DNA of 64,000 nt from Streptacidiphilus jeojiense. Its GTDB lineage: Bacteria > Actinomycetota > Actinomycetes > Streptomycetales > Streptomycetaceae. Below are positions 51,118 through 60,329 of this stretch, piece by piece. The notes beneath the pieces were generated by a model that saw only the letters and a program-made list of their open reading frames with translations, did not search any database and had not been told where the DNA came from. Made by a program: the position numbers and the translations under genes. Numbering within the stretch: the first letter of the stretch is position 1; every line of letters starts with the position of its first letter. The DNA lies in contig NZ_JOEH01000024.1 in assembly GCF_000719095.1 (NCBI RefSeq), positions 1-64,000 of the forward strand, in the 5' to 3' direction.

Positions 51118-53879
51118 CGGGCGTCCTCAACGTCGAACAGGGTCGGGTGCCGGTCGGTGTCTCGGCGCGTGAGTGATCCGGCCAGGCCGCGGGCGATGTT
51201 CTTGATGGTGCCGGTATTGCGCTGCAGGGCCACGAGCGCCTTCGCGATGGTGTCGCTGGCAGGTAGTTGGGCGGCCATGTCTCCGATCACCGCCCACAGG
51301 TGCTCGTCATCGACAGGGCGCTCCCACTGGGCGAGTACCAGAGATGCGGCCTCGGTGCCCCCAGAGATGTACGCGCCGGCGAGAGCTCGGGCGACGTCGA
51401 ACTCGGCACTGCCGGGGCCGACCGACGCGGGAGGGTCTAACATCAGGCGGAAACCCTTGCCTGATTCCGCAAGGAGGTTGCCGCGGACGTTCTCCAGTCG
51501 CAGCCCGTCGACTTGAGCAAGGAAGATGGCCTCCCCCTTGGCAACGACGGTGCGCCCGTGGACTCTCATCCAGAACACAGCGAAGCGGGTGATCGCGTCG
51601 AAGGTCTCGATGGGAATTCGGTCCAGTCGCAGCGCGGTCGCTTCGCGGACGCAGCGTCGGGCCAAGGTCAAGTAACGCTCCAGTGGTGCTGACTCGCCGT
51701 CTGGCTGAATGACGCTGGAATACCGGCCATAGACCTCCATAGCGGGTCCGTAGGCGGCCATCATCTGGTCTGCCAGCGCAAGGCCGTCCTGGGTCCAGTT
51801 GCGGACCTGGGGCCGGATTGCGTCGGCGATCTCCCTGTCGACCTGCGCGGCGGTGGCAGCCTCACGGTCAGCGGGGGCCACGCGGCAACCGATCGTGATG
51901 GTGACCTTGACCGAGGCCACCTTGGTGTTGGCTGACTCGGTCCGACTCGGCCAGGAACTGGTGACCACGAAGCCGGCGTCATGGAGAGCCGCGAGCAGGC
52001 GCTTCCATGCGTCGGGATCGGAGTGGCCGAAGACGACGACCAAGTGCCCGTCGGGTCGCAGTACCCGGCGGCTTTCTAGGAAGGCGGCAGACAGCGACGC
52101 CTCGTAGAAGTCCTGGTCATGTCGTACGCGCCCAGGCTCGTGCACCCGACGGACGATGATCTCGTCGTCCTTGTTCTGTAGGCCATCGTTGGTGCGCAGC
52201 ACCTTCGGCCCGAAGAGGTCCGGTTCGATGTCGAACAGGACGCGCTTGAGCCAGACATACATGAGGTCGGAGGCGTCCGCGTATTCAATCATGTCGTAGT
52301 ACGGAGGGTCGGTGACCACTGCGTCGACGCTTGCGTCGCGGTAGGGCAGGCGCATTGCGTTCGCCTGGCGGAAGCGGGCCGGTGAGCCGCGTAGGCCGCG
52401 TATGTGCGCCTCGTATGGCCCCAGGCCCGTTTTCACCAGAGAGGTCCAGGTTCCCGGTCCGTTTCCGGGGCCAGTCTCCACCCAGTCGAACTGGAACTTC
52501 AATTTCGCCTCGTTGGCGAACAGATCGGAGACCTTACTGCCGTTGTGCTCGGTGCCGTCGCTCTTTCCCACTGTCTGGACAGCGCAGCCGCGGGTTGAGT
52601 AGCGGAGTCGTCGAGCGAGGGTCGCTGCGGCGAAGGCTGTGAGGGCTTGGGCGTACTGCGGTGAGATTCCGGCCGACAACGCGTCGTGATGGCAGGAACG
52701 TATGGAGCGGACCAATTCGGTGAACTGCAGGGCCTGTCGAGCATTCATCAGTTCACCGAAGCTGCGGTAGCCATACCCGCTGGCCATGACGGTGTGCACA
52801 TTGCCTGCGGCGATCACCTCGTTCGGAACGGCGCTCAGTGCATCCTCAGCCTTGAGACCAGAGAGGTCCACCGCAATAGCGGCCTTGCGTTCGACTGGGC
52901 GAGGAGTCCGAAAGATGCGTTTGGCCTCCCCCTGAGTGTCGATGGCTACCAGCAGCTCGTCGCGGTACTCGCCTGCGATGCCCTTCGCCTTAACAGTCTC
53001 CGCGCTATGGACCTGCTGGCAGAACGGACAGCGGGCGCTCTTGCCCTTCCGCTTCCTGCCGTCGCCCAGATCGGTGGAGGAGTAGGTCGGGGCTTGTTCA
53101 GGGGGACCGTCGATCACTTCGACGTGCCAGGTGGCGTCGTGGGTAATCAGCCGTAGCGACTGGCCGATGTCGTTGGTTCGGTTGTACGGGTGACGCAGGA
53201 CGAAGCTACCCAGGAGCGGGAAGCGGTTAGTGCAGCCGTCGCAGGGAATACTGATGGACCACAGGTAGCCCCAAGGCAGCGACCCGTCGGGGTTACGGGG
53301 ATAGTGCGGAGCAACGGCGATCTGTGTACGCCTGCCGATCTCGGCCAGGAACACTTCGAGATCCGCGACTAGCCGGGGAGGAGCGCCCTGTTCGAACAGG
53401 GCATTGTGCTGTTCTGGCAGGTCTGTCTCTCGCCACGGCAGGGTTGGTTCGGCAGACCAATCCCGCAACGGGTAGTCCGCCAAGACTCGACCGGCGAGCG
53501 TGGCTACGGGACTCAGATCCAAGCCGACGGCCTGGGCACCGAGCCGGGCCGCTTCCAGGGAAATAATGCCGCGCCCGGAGAAAATGTCCAGGACTACGGG
53601 CCGCCCGTCGGGGTAACGCTCGCTGATCCTGGCGGCGGTCTCAGCTAGGGCAACAGGATCGCCGCGCACCGCCCCGTCGACCAGCTGCCGAACGCTTGCA
53701 CTGTCCGGTAACAGCGCCGCGGCCACAGCCGCCCGGGCCTGGGCGATGGGGCGTGAGGCGAACCAGGTGAAGATTGATTTTTCCACCTGGCCGGATCCTG
53801 TTCGGTTGCCGCACGCCTCATCGACAGCCGCGCACGGGAACCAACTGTCTATGAGAGTGCGGCCTGCGTCGGTGGTCAA
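51114..53879 (-). CDS. DUF1156-type DNA methyltransferase of the defence operon
   Basis: This 921-residue protein has the SAM-binding motif I DIFSGRGIISLEAARLGAQ at about residue 98 and the catalytic motif IV TDPPYYDMIEYAD at about 524, an amino-methyltransferase signature. Two CxxC pairs (CDGC near 213, CPFC near 284) suggest a zinc ribbon. The N-terminal block SWFPCAAVDEACG with the VEKSIFTWFASRP helix matches DUF1156 proteins. TTG 53879 is the preferred start: it overlaps the helicase stop (TTGA) and has GGAG five bases upstream; an alternative upstream start would overlap the helicase gene by 180 bases. The enzyme probably marks self DNA. Confidence 0.87.
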   Translation of the reverse strand: MTTDAGRTLIDSWFPCAAVDEACGNRTGSGQVEKSIFTWFASRPIAQARAAVAAALLPDSASVRQLVDGAVRGDPVALAETAARISERYPDGRPVVLDIFSGRGIISLEAARLGAQAVGLDLSPVATLAGRVLADYPLRDWSAEPTLPWRETDLPEQHNALFEQGAPPRLVADLEVFLAEIGRRTQIAVAPHYPRNPDGSLPWGYLWSISIPCDGCTNRFPLLGSFVLRHPYNRTNDIGQSLRLITHDATWHVEVIDGPPEQAPTYSSTDLGDGRKRKGKSARCPFCQQVHSAETVKAKGIAGEYRDELLVAIDTQGEAKRIFRTPRPVERKAAIAVDLSGLKAEDALSAVPNEVIAAGNVHTVMASGYGYRSFGELMNARQALQFTELVRSIRSCHHDALSAGISPQYAQALTAFAAATLARRLRYSTRGCAVQTVGKSDGTEHNGSKVSDLFANEAKLKFQFDWVETGPGNGPGTWTSLVKTGLGPYEAHIRGLRGSPARFRQANAMRLPYRDASVDAVVTDPPYYDMIEYADASDLMYVWLKRVLFDIEPDLFGPKVLRTNDGLQNKDDEIIVRRVHEPGRVRHDQDFYEASLSAAFLESRRVLRPDGHLVVVFGHSDPDAWKRLLAALHDAGFVVTSSWPSRTESANTKVASVKVTITIGCRVAPADREAATAAQVDREIADAIRPQVRNWTQDGLALADQMMAAYGPAMEVYGRYSSVIQPDGESAPLERYLTLARRCVREATALRLDRIPIETFDAITRFAVFWMRVHGRTVVAKGEAIFLAQVDGLRLENVRGNLLAESGKGFRLMLDPPASVGPGSAEFDVARALAGAYISGGTEAASLVLAQWERPVDDEHLWAVIGDMAAQLPASDTIAKALVALQRNTGTIKNIARGLAGSLTRRDTDRHPTLFDVEDAR

Positions 53880-56800
53880 CGGTTCTCCATAAGGCGCCGA
53901 AGCTGAGAGACGGGAATCTTGAAGCGCTCGATGCGCCGAGGGCCTGCCAGTGTTCCGGCCGGGTCCTGGCAGCGGATGACCACGGTGGGCCGGGAAGCAC
54001 ACTGCAAGACCACGTACAGCCAGTAGTCCGGCCCGCGCTGTTGCGCTTGGGCCCATTCGTGTTGCTCGAAGAAGACCGGCCGGATCCCGGCGACGAAGCC
54101 CTTTACCTCGATCAAGCGCTGGTCGGTGGTCCCAGGTCGGCGAGCGAGCAGGTCATAGCCGAGCCCTGCGGTCTGCCGGTCGTCGACGACCCAGCCGAGC
54201 CCTTCAAGTTCGGTGACCACCTTGGCGATCGCGACCTTCTCGGAGTCCGGGTCGTGTCCCAGCTCGTCGACCCGTGCCCCGCCGCTGACTTGGACCCATC
54301 CCAGCGGAGTGGGAGAGGTGTGAGTGATGTTGTCGAACAGAGCGAAGTGGGAGAGCCTGTCCGCCTTCTCAGCGGCGAATTGCTCGAGCCTGCTGCGTCT
54401 GACGTCCGCGTCCAGAGTCCTGACCTGGCGTTTGAGTCGGCGTTCGACATCGCCGAGTTCGTCCCGGCTCTTCGCAGTCACGGCTCGTTGCAGGCGCTGC
54501 ATCTCGGAGCTTTCCGCCTGGACCGCTTTGCGGGCGGCGGAGTCGGCCTCGACCCGTGCGGCGGGTACGGGTGGCTTCGAGGGGTCGGCGACAGGGCTGA
54601 GGTTCATGACCGATTCCCAAGCGGTGGCAAATGCGCCCGCACCGGAATAGCGGATGAGAAACGGCACAGTGCGGCGGATGCGGCGGATACCGTTGTGATG
54701 CTCCAGTTCGGCTGCGTAGACGAACAGGGTGTAGCCGGTCAGGGAGGACAGGTCCACGGCTGCGGCACCTGCGAGCAGGTCCCCTTCGCAGTGTTGAACG
54801 GCTCGTTCGACCAGTTCTTGGAACGAGTCTTCGGTGGGTCCCAGGACGATGACGTCCTCGGCCCGACGGAACTGCTCCTCCTGGGCCTTGGCGACCGTTG
54901 CGGAGTCGGCGGCGATCAGACATTCCTGGAGGCCACCGAAGGAGGCGGGGAGGTGAGTGAGGCCGGAACGCAGGACCCGTATCCCGGGTGTGGGTCCCGT
55001 CGACACACTCCAGCCCTCGACGTGAGCAGCCTGGTCGACGAAGGCGGACACGATGACCGGGTTGATTGCTTGAAGGCGGTCGCTGGCGAACCTTTGCATC
55101 GCCTCGCCGTGGTCAACGGGGGTCTTGAACCGGTCTTCCTCGGCGACTATGTCCTTGGCACGGGCGACGAGGGTAGCGGTGTCAGGCACGGTCGCGAGGA
55201 CCTCACCGACCGCCGCCGGATCCCGGTGTGCTGCGGCCATAGCCGCGCCGAAGTTAAATCCAGTCCGGTCGACCGTGGCATCGAGCAGGTCGTACAGGCG
55301 CCCCCGCAGCGATGCCGATGCAGCTGTGAGGTTGTCCAGGATGACCTGTTGGACCCGCCCCTCGCGGGTCTCGGGAGCCACCAGGTGGTAGACGAAAACC
55401 TCGTTCTGCTGGCCGATGCGGTGCAGTCGACCGGCGCGCTGTTCGAGCCGTACCAAGCTCCAGGGGATGTCCCAGTCGATCATGACGTGCGCGGACTGCA
55501 GGTCGATCCCCTCGCCGCCCGCGTCGGTCGACACGAGGACCTGGAATCGGTCCTTGAGGAACCTGGCCTGTAACTCCTCGCGGCCGGACTGGTCCACACT
55601 TCCGTCCAGCACCTCGGTACTGAATCCTTCTGCGCGGAAGACGCCGGCCAACCATCGGGCAGTGTCGGTGAACTCGGTGAAGACCAGCAATTGGCCGCTG
55701 CCAGGACTGATTTGGTGCTCCTGCATGATTTCGCGCGCCGCCTGCCACTTGGTGGCTTCGTCTCGCGATGTCAAGGCCCGCTCCAGTTGGCCGATGGCCA
55801 CGGAGACTGCCTCCAGTTCAGCCCTGCGGTCGATACTGCGGGCCTGGAGTACGGCTTCTTCCGCGTCATGCCAAGCATCATCGGAATCGAGGGCGGCACG
55901 AGCCAGGTCGTTGTTCTCAAAGCCTTCGGGAGCGACTGGAGGCACCCGGCCGGCCTGTGAGCCGGACAGCGCGGCCCGTCGACGCCGTAGAGTTTCGAGA
56001 GCTGCTGTCACCGAGGAGGCAGCGCGTTTGCCGTAGATGGAACGGGCCAGCACCGAGTCGGAGGAGTACCAGGTCTCCACATAGCCCATGACCGCGTCGT
56101 AGGCATCGGACTCGGCTGGGGTTAGGAAGACGTGGTGGGTCTGGGCATATCGTGGGCGGAAGAGCAGTTCACCGTCCAGGCCCCTGAGGTCCTCTTTCAT
56201 CCGCCGCAGGAAGTTGTTCGGCCCCGGGTGCATAGGGTGGTCATAGGTCTTCTCGGACGGATCCCACCGATAGATTGCTGGATCGAGCAAGTTCAGCAGC
56301 GCCCGGAAGAAGTTCTCCTTGCCTCGGTGCGGGGTCGCGGTTAGCAGGAGGAAGTGATGTGACACGTCGCCGAGTTGGCGCGCGGCGCTCAAGTGCTGGG
56401 AGGTTGGGGTCAGCCGGTGGGCCTCGTCGAAGACGGCTAATGACCAGGAGGCCCGGGAGCCGACCACCTTGCGGCGCACATCGGTGTTGTAAGTGAACAG
56501 GTCCAGCGAGACCACCCAGACGTCCACGTCCGCACGCAGGTCCAAGGGCTCACGGCCGATCTCGGCAGTGATCCGCTGCGCGTCGATGCCGAAGAATCGC
56601 TTCAGTTCTCCGATCCACTTGCCCACCAAGTGGGCCGGTACGACGATCACCGCCTTCCCGGGGATCAGTCCCTGTCGGCGACCCTCTGCCAGATACATTC
56701 CAGTCATCAGGGTCTTGCCGGTACCCGGCTCATCCGCCAGAAGGAACCGCAACCTGGGCTGCGGCAGCATCACGCTGAAGACCGCATCGTCCTGGTGGGC

Positions 56801-57085
56801 ATACGGACGCAGCGGCCGTGTGGCCAGTACCGCTGACCGAATCCGGGGTATGGCCCATCGCATCCACTGCGCCCACACCGCAGTGATTGCACGTGCGCTG
56901 TCTCCACTCCCATCGGAGCTAGGTACCTTGCAGGCCGGTATGTCGGCGAAGAGCACGAACGCTTCGGCGAGCCCCCGCGTAGGCGACTTGATCACGCAGT
57001 TGAATCCTGTCCGTTCCTGGGACGCGGCGACAACGGTCACCAGTTCGCCGTCAATCAGGAGTCGGTCGTTCTTGTCAATCTCCAC
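53876..57085 (-). CDS. SNF2-type helicase with C-terminal nuclease-like domain
   Basis: This 1069-residue first gene of the defence operon has the superfamily-2 motifs ADEPGTGKT (Walker A, residues 117-125), FDEAHRL (219-225), LLLTATPHRG (247-256), STDAGGEGID and QRAGRLHRIGQ (motif VI). About 400 more residues follow. The end carries GYDLLA, then LIEVKGF near residue 991, the D...ExK pattern of a DUF3883/PD-(D/E)xK nuclease-like fold. The combination suggests a translocase that can cut or scan DNA. GTG 57085 starts the gene. Neighbour genes join by 4-base overlaps. Confidence 0.88.
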   Translation of the reverse strand: MEIDKNDRLLIDGELVTVVAASQERTGFNCVIKSPTRGLAEAFVLFADIPACKVPSSDGSGDSARAITAVWAQWMRWAIPRIRSAVLATRPLRPYAHQDDAVFSVMLPQPRLRFLLADEPGTGKTLMTGMYLAEGRRQGLIPGKAVIVVPAHLVGKWIGELKRFFGIDAQRITAEIGREPLDLRADVDVWVVSLDLFTYNTDVRRKVVGSRASWSLAVFDEAHRLTPTSQHLSAARQLGDVSHHFLLLTATPHRGKENFFRALLNLLDPAIYRWDPSEKTYDHPMHPGPNNFLRRMKEDLRGLDGELLFRPRYAQTHHVFLTPAESDAYDAVMGYVETWYSSDSVLARSIYGKRAASSVTAALETLRRRRAALSGSQAGRVPPVAPEGFENNDLARAALDSDDAWHDAEEAVLQARSIDRRAELEAVSVAIGQLERALTSRDEATKWQAAREIMQEHQISPGSGQLLVFTEFTDTARWLAGVFRAEGFSTEVLDGSVDQSGREELQARFLKDRFQVLVSTDAGGEGIDLQSAHVMIDWDIPWSLVRLEQRAGRLHRIGQQNEVFVYHLVAPETREGRVQQVILDNLTAASASLRGRLYDLLDATVDRTGFNFGAAMAAAHRDPAAVGEVLATVPDTATLVARAKDIVAEEDRFKTPVDHGEAMQRFASDRLQAINPVIVSAFVDQAAHVEGWSVSTGPTPGIRVLRSGLTHLPASFGGLQECLIAADSATVAKAQEEQFRRAEDVIVLGPTEDSFQELVERAVQHCEGDLLAGAAAVDLSSLTGYTLFVYAAELEHHNGIRRIRRTVPFLIRYSGAGAFATAWESVMNLSPVADPSKPPVPAARVEADSAARKAVQAESSEMQRLQRAVTAKSRDELGDVERRLKRQVRTLDADVRRSRLEQFAAEKADRLSHFALFDNITHTSPTPLGWVQVSGGARVDELGHDPDSEKVAIAKVVTELEGLGWVVDDRQTAGLGYDLLARRPGTTDQRLIEVKGFVAGIRPVFFEQHEWAQAQQRGPDYWLYVVLQCASRPTVVIRCQDPAGTLAGPRRIERFKIPVSQLRRLMENR

Positions 57086-57140
57086 GTCAGCCCCCCGGCC
57101 TCCTTGTCATGGACGCGCGCGCCATGCATGTGGTCTCGAC

Positions 57141-57542
57141 TCAATCACAGATGCGTTCGAAGGAATGACTCTTACTCAGATCGTGATCGCTCAGGGGAGG
57201 TTGATGCGGATCTGTCTGATTGCAGGAGGCGGTTTCCGTACGTGTCAGTAGGAGGGGCGAGCACTTGAGGGAGCGGATCATGGCAATGAGACTTGGGGAG
57301 TCCGGTGACGGACGCTGCTCGTTGAAGGGTTCGTATCCCCAGGTGACGTAGAGGGCTTGGACCTTGCCGTCGCCTGCCAGGGGGTTGACTGAGAGAGTGA
57401 CGCGCTCCTCGGTGCGATTGGACAGGAGCGTGTCGTGGATGCGGAGGGCGGTTCCTGTGCCGCGCCAGGGGGTCCGGACCATGATCTCCTTCAGCGCAGC
57501 GGTAGAGATGTCGGTGAAGCCGAGGGGCAGTGGCTCGGTCAT
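57141..57542 (-). pseudogene. C-terminal fragment of a GNAT acetyltransferase
   Basis: The frame starting ATG 57542 holds only the last half of a GNAT domain: ALKEIMVRTPWRGTGTALRIH (acetyl-CoA loop) and KVQALYVTWGYEPF. The N-terminal half is missing, a stop codon lies just upstream, and the IS110 relic begins about 70 bases away, so the break was probably caused by that insertion. The tail after LIAMIRSLK continues past the normal end. Confidence 0.65.
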
Positions 57543-57611
57543 CCGGGACCATCAGCGGTCGTTCTCTATGAGGGTGTTTACGTAGGCATAGCTCACCTCC
57601 TAATGCTGTTG

Positions 57612-58720
57612 TCAAGCCGCAGCAATGACCGGGAGCCCAGGTAGGAAGCACTGTCCGTCACGAATGAGGGCCCACAGGACGTTGACGCGTCGGCGGGCCA
57701 GGGCGAGGACGGCCTGGGTGTGCCGCTTGCCTTCGGCGCGCTTGCGCTCGTAGAAGCAGCGGGACTCCTCGCAGCTGCGGATGCTGATGAGCGCGGAGGT
57801 ATAGAAGACGTGTTGCAGGCCGCGGTGGTGGCGACGGGGGCGGTGCAGGTTGCCGCTGATGTTGCCGGAGTCACGGGGCACCGGGGCGACTCCGGCGAAG
57901 CTGGCCAGGCGGTCGGCACTGCCGAAGCGGCTCATGTCGCCGGCGGTGGCGGCCAAGAACTCTGCGCCCAGCAGCGGGCCGATACCGGGCATGCTGGCGA
58001 TCACTTCGGCGCGGTCGTGGTCGCGAAACCGAGCCGCAATGAGCTTGTCGATCTCGGCGATCTGCTCGTTGAGGCCCATCACCTCCTTCGCCAGGGTGTG
58101 GATCACCTGGGGCGGCGATCTTCTCTCCGGGGATGGTGGTGTGCTGGCGCTCGGCCGCTTCCAGGGCGGCCCGGGCCAGGGTTCGGCGCCGCGGACCTCG
58201 CGATTGCGCAGCCAGGTCTCCAGGCGGCTGCGGCCGGTCCTGCACAGGGCGGCCGGGGTCTGATAGCCGGTCAGCAGGACCAGCGGGCCGACGTTGCCCG
58301 TGTCCAGGACCCGCTCCAACGCCGGAAATATTCCGGTGAGTTGGCCGCGCAGCCGGTTGACCCTACGGGTGCGGTCAGCCGACAAGTCCGAGCGGCGGTC
58401 GGTGAGGATCCTCAGCTCGACGACGTGCTCGTCGTCCGGTCGGATCCCGGCCGGGTCCCGGCGCATCCGGGCCTGGTCGGCCATGACGACGGCGTCCTTG
58501 GCATCAGTCTTTCCCGTGCCCCGGTTGACCGCCAGGCCCGGTATGTAGACCAGCTGCTGGCCCTGGTTTAGGAGCACGTTGATCAGTAGGGCGGCCATGC
58601 CGTTGGCGACGTCGACCGCCCAGAGCACGTCCTCGTCCAGTGCCAGTACGTCGGCGAGCAGGGCCAGCAGTTCCGGCTCGTCGTTCGGGACCGGGACTGT
58701 CAGCGTCTTGGGTCTTAAAA
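57612..58720 (-). pseudogene. IS110-family transposase relic
   Basis: The minus strand encodes most of an IS110-type DEDD recombinase: ND-EPELLALLADV, GKTDAKDAVVMADQARMRR, NRLRGQLTGIFPALERVLD, VIASMPGIGPLLGAEFLAAT and the Ser-region FAGVAPVPRDSGNISG with the transposase C-terminus. The N-terminal start with the first catalytic Asp is absent, and a few residues before GKTDAKD are deleted. Two compensating frameshifts bracket a stretch whose true reading (LARAALEAAERQHTTIPGEK) lies in another frame. The 5' non-coding end that would encode the bridge RNA is lost. Confidence 0.85.
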
Positions 58721-58734
58721 GATTTTCGTAGGCG

Positions 58735-59451
58735 TTGATCGTTCCGGTTTGGGTGTCAGCTGAGCAGGATGCGATGGCGGAGGAGGGCGAAGCCGGCTGC
58801 GGCCTGCGGCAATGGGAGGTCCTCGCCCTGTCCGAGGCGGACATCGACTTCAAGGGCGGTTGGCTGAACGTCAACCAGCAGATCCGCTTCGTCGGCAAGA
58901 CGATAGTGTTCGCTCTACCGAAGGGTGACAAGGTCCGCTCGGTGTCCCTGTCGCCCCGGACTGCCGTGGCTCTGCGGGCCCACCTGAAGTCGTTCCCCCC
59001 GACGGAGGTCACGCTGCCCTGGGCGGTCGAGGGTGGCAAGCCCAGGACTCTCCGCCTGCTCTTCGTGGACGCGAAGGGCAAGGCGTACAACCGGAGCGTC
59101 TTCAACGCGGGGGACTGGAAGCGAGCGCTCGTGCACGCCGGAGTGATCCCGCCGCGCGTGTCAGGCTCGAAGTACTTCGCGGCGGCCCCTGACGACGGGA
59201 TGCACGCGCTGCGGCACACCTACGCCTCGGCTCAGCTCGAAGGCAGAATCAGCATCAAGGCTCTCTTGCTGTTCCTCGGGCACTCGGACGCCGGTTTCAC
59301 CCTGCGGACCTACACCCACCTCATGCCCGGCAGCGAGGGCTGCAGCCGCGCCGCTACGGACGACGTCCTCCTCGGCGGAGCGCACCAGGACCAGGGCACT
59401 GAGCATGTACCCTCGGCGGCGATGTGCCCTGAGAGTGCCCTGGCGGCCTGA
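58735..59451 (+). pseudogene. Tyrosine integrase, C-terminal catalytic fragment
   Basis: This 238-residue frame is the catalytic domain of a phage-type integrase: AGCGLRQWEVLALSEADID (catalytic Arg), LPKGDKVRSVSLS (Lys), GMHALRHTYAS (HxxR), LGHSDAGFTLRTYTHLMPGS (His and the nucleophile Tyr). The N-terminal arm- and core-binding domains are absent; the first 18 residues do not look like integrase, and the IS110 relic abuts them. It ends about 70 bases before the right attachment repeat, the usual place for the element's integrase. It should be inactive. Confidence 0.85.
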
Positions 59452-59519
59452 ACAGGCCCTCGCCAGCCCCTCCTCGGAGAGGCTTCACAGGGACTCAAAA
59501 AAACCCGCTAACCAGTAGG

Positions 59520-59546
59520 TCAGGGCCACATCAGGCAGTACAGCTG
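59520..59546. repeat. Right 27-bp attachment repeat (att)
   Basis: Exact partner of 44984-45010. It encodes the last eight residues and stop of the adjacent minus-strand gene, so integration leaves that protein unchanged. Confidence 0.92.
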
Positions 59547-60155
59547 GTGCCCCGCGTCGTGGAGGCGGTTGGCGAAGTCGTGCCACTCGTGGAGCATCTG
59601 GTAGATCACGAAGGCGTCGCGGGGGCCGCGGCGGTCCGGGACGGTGGACCAGATGAAGGCGGCGGTGCCGAGCTCGGCCTCGTCGGCCTTGCGGAGCGGT
59701 TCGACGACGGTGTGCGGGAGCTGGAAGACGGCGTAGTCGGGGTGGAGCACGACCAGTTCCAGCGGCGGGACGTTGGCCAGCGGGATGCCCTTGATGCCGG
59801 TGAGCACCATGGCGCTCATGGTCTCCGGCTTGATCTTGGTGGAGAGGCCGCCGCTGAAGGTCTCGTCCCCGTCGCGGCCCTCCGCGCCGAAGAGCTCGCC
59901 GAGCCGGCCCAGGGTGCCGAGCTCGCCGGCGTCCAGACCGAGGCCGTCCCGGCCCAGGGCGGTCGGTACCCGGGCGGCGGTGGCTCGGTCGGGTGCACCG
60001 AAGTACTTGTAGGTCACCCCCACACCGCCACCGCCTCTGTTGCTACCACCGCTGTTACCGCTACCACTGCCCCCGCGACGCCTGCGCGAAGCCCTCGCCG
60101 GACCCTCGGACCCCTCGCGCGCCTCCGACACGGCACCATCCTTACTGGCAGTCAT
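59520..60155 (-). CDS. Conserved hypothetical protein, attachment-site gene
   Basis: This 211-residue protein starts with a charged, Gly/Ser/Arg-rich stretch (residues about 1-45, including [10 protein letters not shown]) followed by one compact domain: [42 protein letters not shown] and the C-terminus [11 protein letters not shown] recognise no known fold. ATG 60155 is preferred over TTG 60173. It lies upstream of hemL in the opposite direction, a neighbourhood kept in streptomycetes. Its last 27 bases are the island's attachment site. Confidence 0.78.
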   Translation of the reverse strand: MTASKDGAVSEAREGSEGPARASRRRRGGSGSGNSGGSNRGGGGVGVTYKYFGAPDRATAARVPTALGRDGLGLDAGELGTLGRLGELFGAEGRDGDETFSGGLSTKIKPETMSAMVLTGIKGIPLANVPPLELVVLHPDYAVFQLPHTVVEPLRKADEAELGTAAFIWSTVPDRRGPRDAFVIYQMLHEWHDFANRLHDAGHQLYCLMWP

Positions 60156-60329
60156 CGTTTTGCCAACAGGCAACGGGCGTGTGACAGTCCGGCCTCCCCG
60201 AAAGGCTCACCTTCCGCCGAGTCCCGTCGGCGGGCGGCTGTGCACTGCGGCCCGATCATCGTCCCAGATGATCGGCCGGGACATGCCGAAGGACAGGCTG
60301 CGGTTTGGAGAAGATGGGGATTTGAGAGC

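Larger units (their letters stand above)
45011..59546. mobile_element. Decayed integrative element carrying a defence operon
   Basis: The region between the two 27-bp repeats is about 14.5 kb and differs from the flanks: many broken genes, two transposase relics, two integrase relics, lower GC stretches near 46.8-47.6 kb, a toxin-antitoxin pair just inside the left repeat and a truncated tyrosine recombinase just inside the right one. This is the layout of an integrative island. The insertion point is the 3' end of the 59520 gene, whose last codons are restored by the repeat. No excision is likely because the integrase lacks its N-terminal half. Confidence 0.88.

Noticed and set aside
48184..57085. 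Classification of the defence operon as BREX or DISARM
   Set aside because: No PglZ-like phosphatase, BrxL, DrmA or DrmB relative is visible in the flanking DNA; the gene set fits neither system.
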